DNA of 64,000 nt from Oscillospiraceae bacterium (GCA_022650485.1 JALCPP010000001.1:310001-374000), one strand, 5' to 3'. Shown: positions 35,318 to 45,422, counted from the first letter of the stretch. Program-made: numbers and translations. Notes: generated by a model not told the origin, from the sequence alone.

Positions 35318-37270
35318 ATGGCTGTTGTGAAAATAAAGATTCTCAACGTAATCGGGAGTATGTCCGAGCTGGACGAAGTAACCACAGCGCTAGGCAAGTC
35401 CGGTGCTTTCCATCCGGACAATGCTTTGGCCTTTTACTCCGATACTTCTGAGTTTATTCCATTAAATGATGAGAACCCCTATACGGATGCATTGCACACC
35501 ATGGACGAAACCATGAAATCCATTGGCCAGCATGTCGATCTTCTGAACAGCCGTACGGTGGAAAAAATTGCGCCTACAATCAAGAACTGGAGTTCATACG
35601 TTAAAAATTTTTCTACCTCCGTCAGCAGTCTTCTGAAAAAGCGACAGGAGATTGAAAAGCAGCTGGAAGACGACTGCAAGGAAATTGAAAAAGTCAGCCG
35701 CTTTAAAGATTTGGACTTGAACCTTGATGACCTGCGTGAATGCAAATTTATTAAAATCCGTTTTGGTTCCCTGCCGTATGAAAGTTATGACAAACTGGCC
35801 GTCTATGAAAATGACCCTTATGTCATCTTCTTTCCAGGGAGCAAGGATGAAGAACATTACTGGGGCATGTACTGCGCCCCCATAGAGCGGATTGTGGAAG
35901 TGGACCGCATCTTTTCAGGACTTTACTTTGAGCGCACCCGGCTGCATCACCTGACCGGCACCATGAAAACTGCCCTGAGTCAGCTGGCGGACCAACGCCA
36001 AAAAGAAATTGCCGAAATGGATGATATTAATCGGCGCATCGATGAATTGTGGCAGAAGGAAAAACAGAACGTTCAAAATCTATATTCCTGGCTTTCTGAA
36101 GAATATGTTTACTTTAACATACGCCGCTATGCCGCAAGATACGGCAATAACTTCATCTTAACGGGCTGGATTCCCGCCGACCGTGAGAATCAGATTCAAA
36201 CCCGGATGGATCAACTGGAAACAGTGAAATGCACATTTGACCATGCGGAAAATCCGGAAGTTCTGATGCATTCCCCGCCGGTTGAGTTGAAAAACAAAAA
36301 GCTGTTCCGCCCATTTGAATATTTTGTGGAAATATACGGTCTGCCTTCTTACGATGAAGTTGACCCCACTATCTTAGTGGCTTTTACCTATTTTCTGCTG
36401 TTCGGAATCATGTTTGCCGATTTGGGGCAAGGGCTCTGTATTACGGCGGTTGGTTACTATATGTGGAAAAAGAGAAACATGAAAATTGGAAGAATATTGG
36501 TTCCGTGTGGAATCAGTTCCTCTATTTTCGGTGTTTTGTTTGGTTCTCTATTCGGATTTGAACATCTTTTAGACCCCCTTTACCATCATCTTCTCGGGCT
36601 GAAAGAAAAACCGATTTCCGTTATGGAGCCGGAAACCACCAATTACATCATTCTGTTTTCCGTGGCGGTTGGCATTTCGTTGGTCATTATCGCCATGCTG
36701 ATTAACATTTTTTCCTCGCTGCGGCGAAAAAACTACACCAACGCTTTCTTTGGTCCAAATGGAGTTGCAGGTCTGATCTTCTATTCCTCTATTGTGTTCG
36801 GTTTTGGGGGGCAGATGCTGCTGGGCTTAAAAATTGTTACACTCCCCTACGTTCTGTGTCTGATCATTCTGCCGCTGATTGCCATGTTCTTCCGTGAAAT
36901 ACTGGGCGGATTGGCAGAAGCACGCCCAGATTGGCAGCCGGAAAGCTGGGGCGATTATATCATGCAGAATTTCTTTGAAGTCTTTGAATTCCTGCTCAGC
37001 TTCTTAACCAACACCATGAGTTTTATCCGTGTTGGCGCCTTTGTTCTGGTCCATGCCGGTATGATGATGGTTGTGTTTATGCTGGCGGAGATGTTCTCCG
37101 GCATCGGCTTTGCAGTCATTGTTCTGATTGGCAATATTTTTGTCATGGCTCTGGAAGGGCTGTTGGTTGGTATTCAGGCTTTAAGGCTTGAATTTTACGA
37201 AATGTTCAGTCGGTTCTTTGACGGTGAAGGGCGTCCGTTCATGCCTGTTGTCGTCCGTCAGGAATCCTGA
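35318..37270 (+). CDS. ntpI: V/A-type ATPase subunit I
   Basis: A 650-residue subunit I/a, the stator that carries the half-channels next to the K ring. The N-terminal cytosolic half (about 1-330) is coiled coil with alpha/beta elements. The C-terminal half has about seven to eight membrane helices, starting at ILVAFTYFLLFGIMFADLGQG and including the helix with FIRVGAFVLVHAGMMM, where the functional arginine lies. The GWIPADRE segment is also typical. It follows subunit C by 23 bases. Confidence 0.94.
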   Translation: MAVVKIKILNVIGSMSELDEVTTALGKSGAFHPDNALAFYSDTSEFIPLNDENPYTDALHTMDETMKSIGQHVDLLNSRTVEKIAPTIKNWSSYVKNFSTSVSSLLKKRQEIEKQLEDDCKEIEKVSRFKDLDLNLDDLRECKFIKIRFGSLPYESYDKLAVYENDPYVIFFPGSKDEEHYWGMYCAPIERIVEVDRIFSGLYFERTRLHHLTGTMKTALSQLADQRQKEIAEMDDINRRIDELWQKEKQNVQNLYSWLSEEYVYFNIRRYAARYGNNFILTGWIPADRENQIQTRMDQLETVKCTFDHAENPEVLMHSPPVELKNKKLFRPFEYFVEIYGLPSYDEVDPTILVAFTYFLLFGIMFADLGQGLCITAVGYYMWKKRNMKIGRILVPCGISSSIFGVLFGSLFGFEHLLDPLYHHLLGLKEKPISVMEPETTNYIILFSVAVGISLVIIAMLINIFSSLRRKNYTNAFFGPNGVAGLIFYSSIVFGFGGQMLLGLKIVTLPYVLCLIILPLIAMFFREILGGLAEARPDWQPESWGDYIMQNFFEVFEFLLSFLTNTMSFIRVGAFVLVHAGMMMVVFMLAEMFSGIGFAVIVLIGNIFVMALEGLLVGIQALRLEFYEMFSRFFDGEGRPFMPVVVRQES

Positions 37271-37308
37271 TTCATTCGTCATATATTTTCATTTAGGAGG
37301 ATTTCATT

Positions 37309-37761
37309 ATGAATTTTCTTTATCTTTCTTTTCCGGTACTTTTTCTGTTTGTGTCCACATTTCTGGCAATTCGCGCCGTAAAACGCGGCCGTAAAAAGCG
37401 CAATGCACTCGCGGCCCAGCTTCTGTCTTTCCTTGCTGTTTGTCTGATTACTTTTGCGGTTCCGGCTGTTGCCGCTAACGCCGCATCTAATACGAATGCA
37501 GCCACCGCTGCAGCAACAACCGAAGAAGCCGCTCCTGCCGCCGACTCTTCCATGGGATTCACCATGCTGGCAGCTGCCCTTTCCACCGGCCTGGCAGCAA
37601 TCGGCGGCGGTATCGCCGTTGCAGCTTCCGCTCCTGCCGCAATCGGAGCCACCAGTGAAGACCCCAAGGCTTTTGGTAAAGCGCTGATCTTTGTTGCTCT
37701 TGGTGAAGGTATCGCAATTTATGGACTTTTGATGTCCATCCTGATCTTGAACAAAGTGTAA
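37309..37761 (+). CDS. ntpK: V/A-type ATPase subunit K (rotor ring)
   Basis: A 150-residue proteolipid. Two N-terminal hydrophobic segments (about 3-21 and 37-56) are followed by an Ala/Thr-rich linker and the conserved hairpin (about 84-148). The ion-binding glutamate is E133 in ALGEGIAIYG, with Y138 one turn later. This clostridial layout has one active carboxylate per chain. I do not see the glutamine in helix 1 or the serine after the glutamate that typify sodium rings, which leans towards protons, but this is uncertain. Strong AGGAGG site before the ATG. Confidence 0.92.
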   Translation: MNFLYLSFPVLFLFVSTFLAIRAVKRGRKKRNALAAQLLSFLAVCLITFAVPAVAANAASNTNAATAAATTEEAAPAADSSMGFTMLAAALSTGLAAIGGGIAVAASAPAAIGATSEDPKAFGKALIFVALGEGIAIYGLLMSILILNKV

Positions 37762-37789
37762 CCATAATTGGGGAAACGGAGGCCGATTT

Positions 37790-38098
37790 ATGCGCTTTTA
37801 TGTAATCAGCGACAACGTGGACACACAGGTTGGAATGCGTCTCGCGGGCATTGAAGGCGTTGTGGTTCATGAAGAAAACGAAGTAAAGCAGGCCCTTCAA
37901 GACGCGATGGAACAAAAAAATATTGCCGTGGTTCTTATGACCGAAACCCTGCTTTCCCTTTGTTCCGATATGATTTATAATATCAAGCTGAACCACAGAC
38001 GGCCGCTGATTGTTGAAATCCCCGACCGCCATGGCAACGGGCGCACCAAAGATTCCATCACCCGTTATGTACGCGAAGCAATTGGCGTTAAAATTTAG
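37790..38098 (+). CDS. ntpF: V/A-type ATPase subunit F
   Basis: A 102-residue subunit F, which sits with D in the central rotor. The FYVISDNVDTQVGMRLAGIEG start, the NIAVVLMTETLLS strand and the closing PLIVEIPDR segment match the family's Rossmann-like fold. It lies between K and E, with GGAGG before the ATG. Confidence 0.93.
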   Translation: MRFYVISDNVDTQVGMRLAGIEGVVVHEENEVKQALQDAMEQKNIAVVLMTETLLSLCSDMIYNIKLNHRRPLIVEIPDRHGNGRTKDSITRYVREAIGVKI

Positions 38099-38129
38099 CC
38101 TACTATATTGGTCGAACGGGGGTTCATAA

Positions 38130-38726
38130 ATGGCTAATACCGACGAAAAAAAAGATAAATTTTATATTGCCATTAATCACTATGCCGAAGAGCAGCGCAA
38201 AAAAATTGAAGACGAGATCGCTGCGTTTAAAGAAAAAGAACTTGGCGAAGCGGAAATTGAGGTTTTGACAGAGTGCTACCTCATGATTCAAAAAGAAATG
38301 GCCAAGATGCGAACACGTATTTCCAGAGAAATGGCTGTCCGGGAAATGGAAAGCCGGCATCAATTACTGCAGAAAAGGCAAAAGATAGCGGACGATGTTT
38401 TTCAGCATGCCGCCGAAAAACTGACTGAATTTACAAAGACGGACCGTTATTCGGATTATTTAAAAAAAGCGGCTGCACAAATTTCCAAAGTTCTGCAGGG
38501 ACAGGACACCGTGATTTTCATAAAACCCGGCGATGAACAATATGAAGAAATCATCCGCAATGCCTTTCAGCATTCTTGTTCTTTCCAAACCCTTGACAGC
38601 ATCCGCATCGGCGGAATCAAAGCCCGCAGCGACAGCATGGGCCTGTTTGCCGATGAAACGCTCGACGCCCTGCTGGAAAGCCAGCGCAGTTGGTTTGAAG
38701 AGCAGTTTGGTAAGGCCGTTGTCTAA
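38130..38726 (+). CDS. ntpE: V/A-type ATPase subunit E
   Basis: A 198-residue peripheral-stalk subunit E. The N-terminal two thirds is a long charged helix (EEQRKKIEDEIAAFKEKELG region), and the C-terminal alpha/beta domain ends with GGIKARSDSMGLFADETLDALLE, the family signature. It would pair with the coiled-coil subunit at the start of the operon. Confidence 0.9.
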   Translation: MANTDEKKDKFYIAINHYAEEQRKKIEDEIAAFKEKELGEAEIEVLTECYLMIQKEMAKMRTRISREMAVREMESRHQLLQKRQKIADDVFQHAAEKLTEFTKTDRYSDYLKKAAAQISKVLQGQDTVIFIKPGDEQYEEIIRNAFQHSCSFQTLDSIRIGGIKARSDSMGLFADETLDALLESQRSWFEEQFGKAVV

Positions 38727-38823
38727 ATAGACTGCCGAAATTTCATTTGCAGTAATATGGATGTCTTGGTCTGCAATGAAATTCCGCAGTTTAAAACGGA
38801 TTAGTGTTTTCGGAGATGAAGTT

Positions 38824-40584
38824 ATGGATTATAAGGATACGATATACGGAATCAACGGGCCGGTCGTGACCATCAAAAACTCCCGCAGTTTTTCCATGAT
38901 GGAAATGGTGTTTGTCGGCACGGAGCGTCTTGTTGGTGAAGTCATCGGCGTTTCGGACGATATGACCACCATTCAGGTTTATGAAGAAACAACCGGTCTG
39001 CGCCCCGGAGAACCGGTCTGCGGTACCGGAAGCCCGATGAATGTTACACTTGGCCCCGGAATCTTAGATAATATATTTGACGGTATTGAACGACCGTTAA
39101 AAGAAATTGCCAAACAATCTGGTTCTTTCATTGCGCGTGGCAGCAATAGTCCCGCCCTTGATGAAAAACGCGAATGGGATGTTACTCTTACTGTAAAACA
39201 GGGAGATTGCCTGAAAAGCGGAGCAATCTATGCCGAGCTGCCAGAAACCCCTGTCATCCGGCACAAGTGCATGGTGCCGCCCGGCCTGTCTGGAACCGTT
39301 ATTTCCGTCAAGCCAAACGGCAAATATCATGTAAACGACACGGTAGTGGAACTGAAAGATAACCTGGGGAAAGTGCATGAGCTTTCTCTTTGCCAAAAAT
39401 GGCCCATTCGAACCCCTCGCCCTGTTGTAGGGTATTTGCCGCCCAACATTCCCCTGATTACCGGCCAGCGTATCATCGATACCCTGTTCCCTGTTTCTAA
39501 AGGGGGAACCGCGGCCATTCCCGGCGGTTTCGGTACCGGCAAAACAATGACACAGCATCAGCTTGCCAAATGGTGCGACGCAGATATTATTATCTATGTT
39601 GGATGCGGAGAACGCGGCAATGAAATGAGTCAGGTCCTGCAGGAATTTGCGGAACTGACCGACCCGAAAACGGGCCGGCTTCTGATGGACCGAACCGCGC
39701 TGATTGCTAACACGAGCAATATGCCTGTGGCCGCCCGTGAAGCCTCTATTTACACTGGAATCACACTGGGTGAATATTACCGCGACATGGGCTATCATGT
39801 AGCTCTGATGGCGGATTCTACTTCCCGCTGGGCCGAAGCACTGCGTGAAATTTCCGGCCGTTTAGAGGAAATGCCTGCAGAAGAAGGGTTCCCGGCTTAT
39901 CTGCCCAGCCGCCTTGCAGAATTCTATGAGCGCGCGGGCATGGTTAAAAATCTGAATGATACGGACGGTTCCATCACTATTATCGGGGCCGTTTCCCCGC
40001 AGGGTTCCGATTTTTCAGAACCTGTCACTCAAAACACAAAGCGCTTTACCCGGTGTTTCTGGGCGCTGGATAAGGCATTGTCTTATGCCCGCCATTACCC
40101 GGCAATCAACTGGATGCAAAGTTACAGCGAATATTTTCCGGACCTTGACCCATGGTACGCAAAGCATCTGGGGGATGATTTCGTCCAGTACAGAAAAAAA
40201 ATCAACAATATTCTTCAGCAGGAAAACAAGCTGATGGAAATTGTAAAACTGATTGGCTCCGACGTACTGCCGGACGACCAGAAGCTGACCATAGAAATTG
40301 CCAGAGTCATCCGCGTCGGTTTTTTACAGCAAAATGCTTTTCACGCAGAAGACACCTATGTTCCGCTTGAAAAACAGAAACTGATGATGAAAGTCATTCT
40401 GCATCTTTATCAGTCGGCAAAACAGTTAATATCGGCCAGTATTCCAATCTCCGGCATCGTTAAAACCGGTCTGTTCGACAAACTGGTAAAAATGAAATAC
40501 GACATTCCAAACAACAAATTGGAAATGTTTGACGATTATATGAAAGAGATAGACAGCACCCTTTCGAATATTGTCTCCGCTTAA
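38824..40584 (+). CDS. ntpA: V/A-type ATPase catalytic subunit A
   Basis: Catalytic subunit. The 586-residue protein begins YKDTIYGINGPVVTIK and includes the A-subunit-specific insertion before the P-loop. It carries Walker A GGFGTGKT at 234-241, GERGNEMSQVL, and MADSTSRWAEALREISGRLEEMPAEEGFP. I chose ATG 38824, preceded by GGAG 8 bases upstream, since it gives the family-typical N-terminus; an ATG at 38761 would add 21 residues. It follows subunit E by about 100 bases, the largest gap in the operon. Confidence 0.95.
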   Translation: MDYKDTIYGINGPVVTIKNSRSFSMMEMVFVGTERLVGEVIGVSDDMTTIQVYEETTGLRPGEPVCGTGSPMNVTLGPGILDNIFDGIERPLKEIAKQSGSFIARGSNSPALDEKREWDVTLTVKQGDCLKSGAIYAELPETPVIRHKCMVPPGLSGTVISVKPNGKYHVNDTVVELKDNLGKVHELSLCQKWPIRTPRPVVGYLPPNIPLITGQRIIDTLFPVSKGGTAAIPGGFGTGKTMTQHQLAKWCDADIIIYVGCGERGNEMSQVLQEFAELTDPKTGRLLMDRTALIANTSNMPVAAREASIYTGITLGEYYRDMGYHVALMADSTSRWAEALREISGRLEEMPAEEGFPAYLPSRLAEFYERAGMVKNLNDTDGSITIIGAVSPQGSDFSEPVTQNTKRFTRCFWALDKALSYARHYPAINWMQSYSEYFPDLDPWYAKHLGDDFVQYRKKINNILQQENKLMEIVKLIGSDVLPDDQKLTIEIARVIRVGFLQQNAFHAEDTYVPLEKQKLMMKVILHLYQSAKQLISASIPISGIVKTGLFDKLVKMKYDIPNNKLEMFDDYMKEIDSTLSNIVSA

Positions 40585-40651
40585 CGGGTCTGCCCGGCAG
40601 TCGAGCTTTAATACTGTGCTGTAAAAATGATTCATTGGAAGGCGGTTTCAC

Positions 40652-42163
40652 ATGATTCTTGATTATATCGGCGTAAAAGATATCAACGGCCCCCTAATTG
40701 TTCTTGACAATGTGCAGGATGCTTTTTTTGAAGAAGTGGTCGGCATCCGTCTGGATGACGGCAGTGTCCGTCAGGGCCGTATTGTTCAAATGGAAGGAAA
40801 CCGTGCCGTCATACAGGTCTTTGAAGGGACTCGCGGCCTTTCGCTGACCAACACAAGAACAAGGCTAACAGGGCATCCAATGGAAATGCCTCTTTCTCCC
40901 GAACTTCTCGGCCGCATTTTTGATGGTTCCGGACGGCCGATTGATGGACTGGGAGATATCTTCCCGGTTAAAAGGGCTAACGTAAATGGAACTCCGATTA
41001 ACCCGTTTTCAAGAATCTATCCGAAAGACTATATCAATACCGGCATTTCCACCATTGATACATTAATGACATTGATTCGCGGACAAAAGCTCCCCATTTT
41101 TTCCGGTTCAGGTATGAAACACAATGAGCTTGCCGTTCAAATTGCCCGCCAGGCAAAAATCAGCGATGAAAAAAGCGGTTTTGCCATTGTTTTCGCCGCC
41201 ATGGGCGTTAAAAACGACGTTGCGGATTATTTTCGCCGTTCCTTCAGCGAATCCGGCATTCTAAACCGGGTTGTTATGTTCCTGAACCTTGCAAATGACC
41301 CAATTGTTGAAAGAATTCTGACCCCCCGCTGCGCTCTGACGGTTGCGGAATATCTGGCCTTTGAGCTAAATATGCATATTCTGGTTATCATGACCGATAT
41401 GACCGCATACGCGGAAGCTCTGCGTGAATTCAGTTCCTCAAAAGGTGAAATTCCAGGCCGAAAAGGCTATCCTGGCTACCTGTACTCCGACCTTGCCTCT
41501 CTTTATGAACGTGCCGGAATGGTAAAGGGAAAAACCGGTTCCGTCACACAGCTTCCAATTCTGACCATGCCAAACGACGATGTAACCCACCCGGTGCCTG
41601 ATCTGACCGGGTATATTACGGAGGGGCAGATCGTTCTGGACCGCTCTCTGGATGGTCAGGGAGTCTATCCGCCGGTAGCCGTCCTCCCCTCCCTCTCTCG
41701 TTTGATGAAAGACGGCATTGGCAAAGGATATACCCGGGAAGACCATTCTGCCCTTTCCAATCAGCTTTTCGCGTCCTATGCAAAAGTGATGGACGTCCGT
41801 TCGCTGGCATCCGTCATCGGTGAAGAAGAACTGTCACCCGAAGATAAGAAATACCTTGAATTCGGAAAGCTGTTTGAAGCACAGTTCGTCAATCAGGGAC
41901 CTTTGGAAAACCGCACCATCGACCAGAGTCTGAATCTTGGGTGGGAACTTCTCGCCACCCTTCCCCGTGAAACGCTGGACCGTGTCGACGACCAAACGCT
42001 TGACCAGTACTATGAACCGGCTAAAAAGCGTCTGTCAAGCCACAAAGATTCCCAGAAAAATGATTCGCAGATGATGTGGGAACCGCTGAGCAAAATTAAC
42101 GGCGCTTTAAACGAGGAAGACAACACGGATGAAGACACCGACGGAGGCGGAACGCATGAGTGA
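40652..42163 (+). CDS. ntpB: V/A-type ATPase subunit B
   Basis: Non-catalytic nucleotide-binding subunit that alternates with A in the hexamer. The 503-residue protein has the degenerate P-loop region [32 protein letters not shown] and the [12 protein letters not shown] segment. About 40 polar residues form the C-terminal tail ([15 protein letters not shown] onward, acidic at the end), somewhat longer than usual. Its end overlaps subunit D by 8 bases. Confidence 0.95.
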   Translation: MILDYIGVKDINGPLIVLDNVQDAFFEEVVGIRLDDGSVRQGRIVQMEGNRAVIQVFEGTRGLSLTNTRTRLTGHPMEMPLSPELLGRIFDGSGRPIDGLGDIFPVKRANVNGTPINPFSRIYPKDYINTGISTIDTLMTLIRGQKLPIFSGSGMKHNELAVQIARQAKISDEKSGFAIVFAAMGVKNDVADYFRRSFSESGILNRVVMFLNLANDPIVERILTPRCALTVAEYLAFELNMHILVIMTDMTAYAEALREFSSSKGEIPGRKGYPGYLYSDLASLYERAGMVKGKTGSVTQLPILTMPNDDVTHPVPDLTGYITEGQIVLDRSLDGQGVYPPVAVLPSLSRLMKDGIGKGYTREDHSALSNQLFASYAKVMDVRSLASVIGEEELSPEDKKYLEFGKLFEAQFVNQGPLENRTIDQSLNLGWELLATLPRETLDRVDDQTLDQYYEPAKKRLSSHKDSQKNDSQMMWEPLSKINGALNEEDNTDEDTDGGGTHE

Positions 42164-42776
42164 GCAAATCGTCCCCACCAAAGGCAATCTGCTCTCTGTC
42201 AAAAAGACATTGGCACTTTCGCGCTCCGGATTTGAATTGCTGGACCGCAAGCGCAATATTCTAATTCGTGAAATGATGTCGCTTATTGACAGAGCGAACA
42301 AACTGCAAGGAAAAATCGACACTGCTTATGAAGAAGCCTATTCCGCGCTGCAGCGTGCCAATATCACGCTGGGCATGGTCAAGGAACTTTCACAGACCGT
42401 TCCGGTGGAAAATGGATTGAACATCGCCTACCGCAGCGTTATGGGAGTCGAAATTCCCATGGTTTCGCTTCAATCGGAAGAAGCTCAGCTTCCGTTCGGA
42501 CTGGTTTCCACAAACATTCTGCTGGACCGTACGTATCTGAAATTTGATGAGGTTAAAAAACTGACAGCAGAATTGGCGGAAGTGGAAAATAGTGTTTACC
42601 GGTTGGCTTATGCGGTTAAAAAAACACAAAAGCGCGCAAATGCATTGAAAAACATTATGATTCCACGCTTTGAACAAACCGTAAAAGTGATTACAGAAGC
42701 TCTTGAAGAAAAAGACCGAGAAGATTTTTCGCGCATGAAAATTATTAAGCGCCAAAAAAACAATAGAACAGCGTAA
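42156..42776 (+). CDS. ntpD: V/A-type ATPase subunit D
   Basis: Central-shaft subunit of 206 residues, an antiparallel coiled coil. The N-terminus [30 protein letters not shown] and the C-terminal helix ([19 protein letters not shown] region) are characteristic. ATG 42156 lies inside the end of subunit B, preceded by GGAGG. It ends the operon at a terminator. Confidence 0.94.
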   Translation: MSEQIVPTKGNLLSVKKTLALSRSGFELLDRKRNILIREMMSLIDRANKLQGKIDTAYEEAYSALQRANITLGMVKELSQTVPVENGLNIAYRSVMGVEIPMVSLQSEEAQLPFGLVSTNILLDRTYLKFDEVKKLTAELAEVENSVYRLAYAVKKTQKRANALKNIMIPRFEQTVKVITEALEEKDREDFSRMKIIKRQKNNRTA

Positions 42777-42808
42777 AAGAGCTTCCCTGTCGGGAAGCTC
42801 TTTCTTAT
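42777..42808. terminator. Shared terminator between ntpD and ackA
   Basis: A 10-bp stem AGAGCTTCCC/GGGAAGCTCT with a 4-base loop carries A-rich and T-rich flanks on both sides (TTTCTT to the right, TTTTACG on the minus strand). It starts at the ntpD stop and can serve both convergent transcripts. The remaining 30 bases before the ackA end hold nothing else. Confidence 0.88.
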
Positions 42809-42838
42809 GGATTAATTTTCTATTATCATTGATTTTAA

Positions 42839-44089
42839 TCAGACATCTTCCGGATCTACATTTGTCTTATCCGGTGTGGACGCATACACCAGTCTGCTCA
42901 CGATGTCCTTTGTATCACGGGCAATCACAAGTTCTTCATTGGTAGGAATCACGTAGACAGATACCGGCGAATCAAAAGAAGAGATCTTCCCTTCCTTGCC
43001 AAGAATCAGCTCGTCATTTTTGATTGGGTCAATCTTAACGCCGAGATATTTCAGGCTTCTGCAGATGCCGTAACGCATCGGAGGCTGATTTTCACCAAGA
43101 CCGGCGGTAAAGACGATGCAGTCCACACCATTCATTGCCGCCGCATAAGCGCCAATCTGCTTGGAAATCTGATAATTCAGCATCTCATGCGCAAGGATTG
43201 CCTTCGGGTCACCGCTGATTTCCGCTTTTGTTACATCGCGGTCATCACTGTAGCCGCAGATGCCATACATGCCGGACTTGCGGTTTAAGATATCATTCAT
43301 CTGCTTCGGGGTCAGGCCCTCTTTTTCCATCACAAATGTTACGATAGACGGGTCCAGCGAGCCGGAGCGTGTTCCCATCATAAAACCGTCCAACGGGGTC
43401 AAACCCATGCTGGTGTCAACAACCTTACCGTTTTGAATGGCAGTGACAGACGAACCGTTGCCGATATGGCAGGTAACCATTTTAATATCTTCAAGCGGCT
43501 GATGCATCAAATGCGCACAATGATTGCTGACATAGCGGTGAGAGGTCCCGTGAGCACCATAGCGGCGAATGTGGTACTTTTCATAATACTCATAAGGGAC
43601 TGCATACATGTAAGCCTTCGGCGGCATCGTTGCATGGAAAGCCGTGTCAAATACGACACACTGGGGCTTGTCTTTTCCAAAGACCTCGCGGCAGGCTAAA
43701 ATTGCGTCCGCTTCCGGTCCATTATGAAGCGGCGCCAACGGAATCAGGCTTCGAATCTGTTGAATCACTTCATCCGTAGCCAAAACGGATTTGTCGAAAA
43801 TCGAACCGCCCTGCACGATACGGTGGCCGACAGCAGAGATTTCATCAAGGCTGGAAACGACGCCGACTTCTTTGTCGAGCAGCGCCTTTGTAACCATGCG
43901 GAACGCATCTACGTGGTTCTTAATCTCCCTTTCAAACTTCTTTTCGCGACCGTCGAATGTTTTATGTTTAAACGCACCGTCGACGCCAATGCGATCGCAC
44001 ATTCCTTTTGCGAGTACTTTCTCTGTATCCATATCAATTAACTGATATTTCAGAGAAGAACTGCCTGCATTAATGACCAATATTTTCAT
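42839..44089 (-). CDS. ackA: Acetate kinase
   Basis: Interconverts acetyl phosphate and ADP with acetate and ATP, the energy-yielding step of acetate fermentation. The 416-residue protein has the N-terminal NAGSSSLKYQLIDM phosphate loop, VFDTAFHATMP, HIGNGSSVTAI and the GLGENQPPMR region. A short extra tail (TPDKTNVDPEDV) follows the usual end. The pta gene is not in the window. GGAGGAAATTG precedes the ATG. It diverges from tmcAL, whose product needs acetate. Confidence 0.96.
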   Translation of the reverse strand: MKILVINAGSSSLKYQLIDMDTEKVLAKGMCDRIGVDGAFKHKTFDGREKKFEREIKNHVDAFRMVTKALLDKEVGVVSSLDEISAVGHRIVQGGSIFDKSVLATDEVIQQIRSLIPLAPLHNGPEADAILACREVFGKDKPQCVVFDTAFHATMPPKAYMYAVPYEYYEKYHIRRYGAHGTSHRYVSNHCAHLMHQPLEDIKMVTCHIGNGSSVTAIQNGKVVDTSMGLTPLDGFMMGTRSGSLDPSIVTFVMEKEGLTPKQMNDILNRKSGMYGICGYSDDRDVTKAEISGDPKAILAHEMLNYQISKQIGAYAAAMNGVDCIVFTAGLGENQPPMRYGICRSLKYLGVKIDPIKNDELILGKEGKISSFDSPVSVYVIPTNEELVIARDTKDIVSRLVYASTPDKTNVDPEDV

Positions 44090-44164
44090 TCAATTTCCTC
44101 CATTATTCACGCATTCATAAGCAGAACTATTGTAAGAACTTTCAGAATCGTGTAATATAAATAT

Positions 44165-44193
44165 ATCATAATACAGGAAAGGTATAATTTCAA
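44165..44193 (-). promoter_or_regulatory. Sigma-A promoter of ackA
   Basis: On the minus strand TTGAAA (44188-44193) and TATGAT (44165-44170) are separated by 17 bases, about 70 bases before the ackA start codon. A plus-strand TATAAT at 44183-44188, suited to drive tmcAL, overlaps this -35, so the two genes may compete for polymerase. That -10 has no good -35. Confidence 0.65.
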
Positions 44194-44207
44194 GGTTATC
44201 TTATAAA

Positions 44208-45422
44208 ATGTTAACAGCAGGAATTATTTGTGAATATAATCCATTTCATTACGGCCACCGTTATTTGATCCAGCAGCTGCGGAAACAAGGCGCCACACAT
44301 ATTGTTGCCGTCATGAGCGGCAATTTTGTTCAGCGCGGCGACGCAGCACTGCTTTCCAAACATGCCCGAACACTTCAGGCTCTTCTCTGCGGTGCAGATC
44401 TTGTCGTAGAGCTGCCGCTCCCCTGGGCTGTTGCCGGTGCGGAACGGTTCGCGCGGGGCGGTGTTTCCCTTCTTGACGCCATTGGGGCTGATGTAATCGG
44501 ATTCGGCAGCGAATGCGGAAACATCGAACGTTTGAAAGAAGCGTCACATGCGCTCTCTTCGCCTCTGCTCCGGGATACGATGCGTAAACTGTTGAAGCAG
44601 GGTTCTACCTTTGCCACGGCGCGGCAGGCCGCCGTAGAGCAGCTCTATGGGCAAAGAACTGCAGAACTGCTCCGCAAGCCGAACAATATTCTTGGAATTG
44701 AATATCTAAAAGCAATAGATCAAATAGGCTCCCAACTTACGCCGGTCACAGTACAGCGTTACGGTTCCGCACACGATGAATCCTCTGCCGGCGGTCGTTA
44801 TGCCTCTTCCGGCCAAATCAGAAACTTGCTGCAAAACGGCAGGGATTGTTCGGCAAGCATTCCCTCCGCTGCATTTGCGGTCTTACAGAACGAGATTCAT
44901 GCCGGGAAAGCACCCGCAAACCTGTTCCGCGCGCAATGCGCCGTTCTTGCTCAGCTGCGGCGTATGGCACCCTGTGAATTTTCAGCACTGCCTGACCTGA
45001 GCGAAGGGCTGGAAAACCGGATTTTTAAAGCATCCAGACAGGCAACGGGGTTGGAAGAGCTGTATTTTCTGGCAAAAACCAAACGCTATCCTCTTGCCAG
45101 AATCCGAAGAATCATTCTTGCCGCATTTTTGGGCCTGAAGGCCGGACACACCGCCGGTTATCCCCCTTATATCCGCGTTCTCGGTATTGGAAAACACGGC
45201 CCTGAAATCCTTCAAAAAGCCAAGGCGGCCGCAAGACTTCCTTTAATCTCCCGCCCGGCCGACTTTAGCTCTCTTGACAGTTCCGCCAAGAAAATTGCCG
45301 AACTGGAAAACCGGGCGACCGATCTGTATGCACTTTGCCTTCCTAAAACCGGCCCATGCGGACTTGACCGAACTGAAAAAATTGTAACGCTTTCACATGA
45401 GAGAGGGTACCCAAATCCATGA
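44208..45422 (+). CDS. tmcAL: tRNA(Met) cytidine acetate ligase
   Basis: Forms N4-acetylcytidine at the wobble position of elongator tRNA-Met, using acetate and ATP through an acetyl-adenylate. The 404-residue protein has an N-terminal nucleotidyltransferase domain with EYNPFHYGH at 9-17 and VAVMSGNFVQRG, and the LPWAVAGAERFARGGV region, then a helical C-terminal part. The Shine-Dalgarno site is weak (AAGG about 12 bases upstream). It is coupled by a 4-base overlap to the next gene. Confidence 0.93.
   Translation: MLTAGIICEYNPFHYGHRYLIQQLRKQGATHIVAVMSGNFVQRGDAALLSKHARTLQALLCGADLVVELPLPWAVAGAERFARGGVSLLDAIGADVIGFGSECGNIERLKEASHALSSPLLRDTMRKLLKQGSTFATARQAAVEQLYGQRTAELLRKPNNILGIEYLKAIDQIGSQLTPVTVQRYGSAHDESSAGGRYASSGQIRNLLQNGRDCSASIPSAAFAVLQNEIHAGKAPANLFRAQCAVLAQLRRMAPCEFSALPDLSEGLENRIFKASRQATGLEELYFLAKTKRYPLARIRRIILAAFLGLKAGHTAGYPPYIRVLGIGKHGPEILQKAKAAARLPLISRPADFSSLDSSAKKIAELENRATDLYALCLPKTGPCGLDRTEKIVTLSHERGYPNP

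Noticed and set aside
37309-37500. Truncated or fused subunit K because of extra N-terminal helices
   Set aside because: Clostridial K subunits regularly have this layout of two leading hydrophobic segments, an alanine-rich linker and one ion-binding hairpin.
39097-39798. A 233-codon minus-strand frame opposite the V/A-ATPase A subunit
   Set aside because: The plus-strand frame carries the P-loop and all family motifs; the reverse reading has none.
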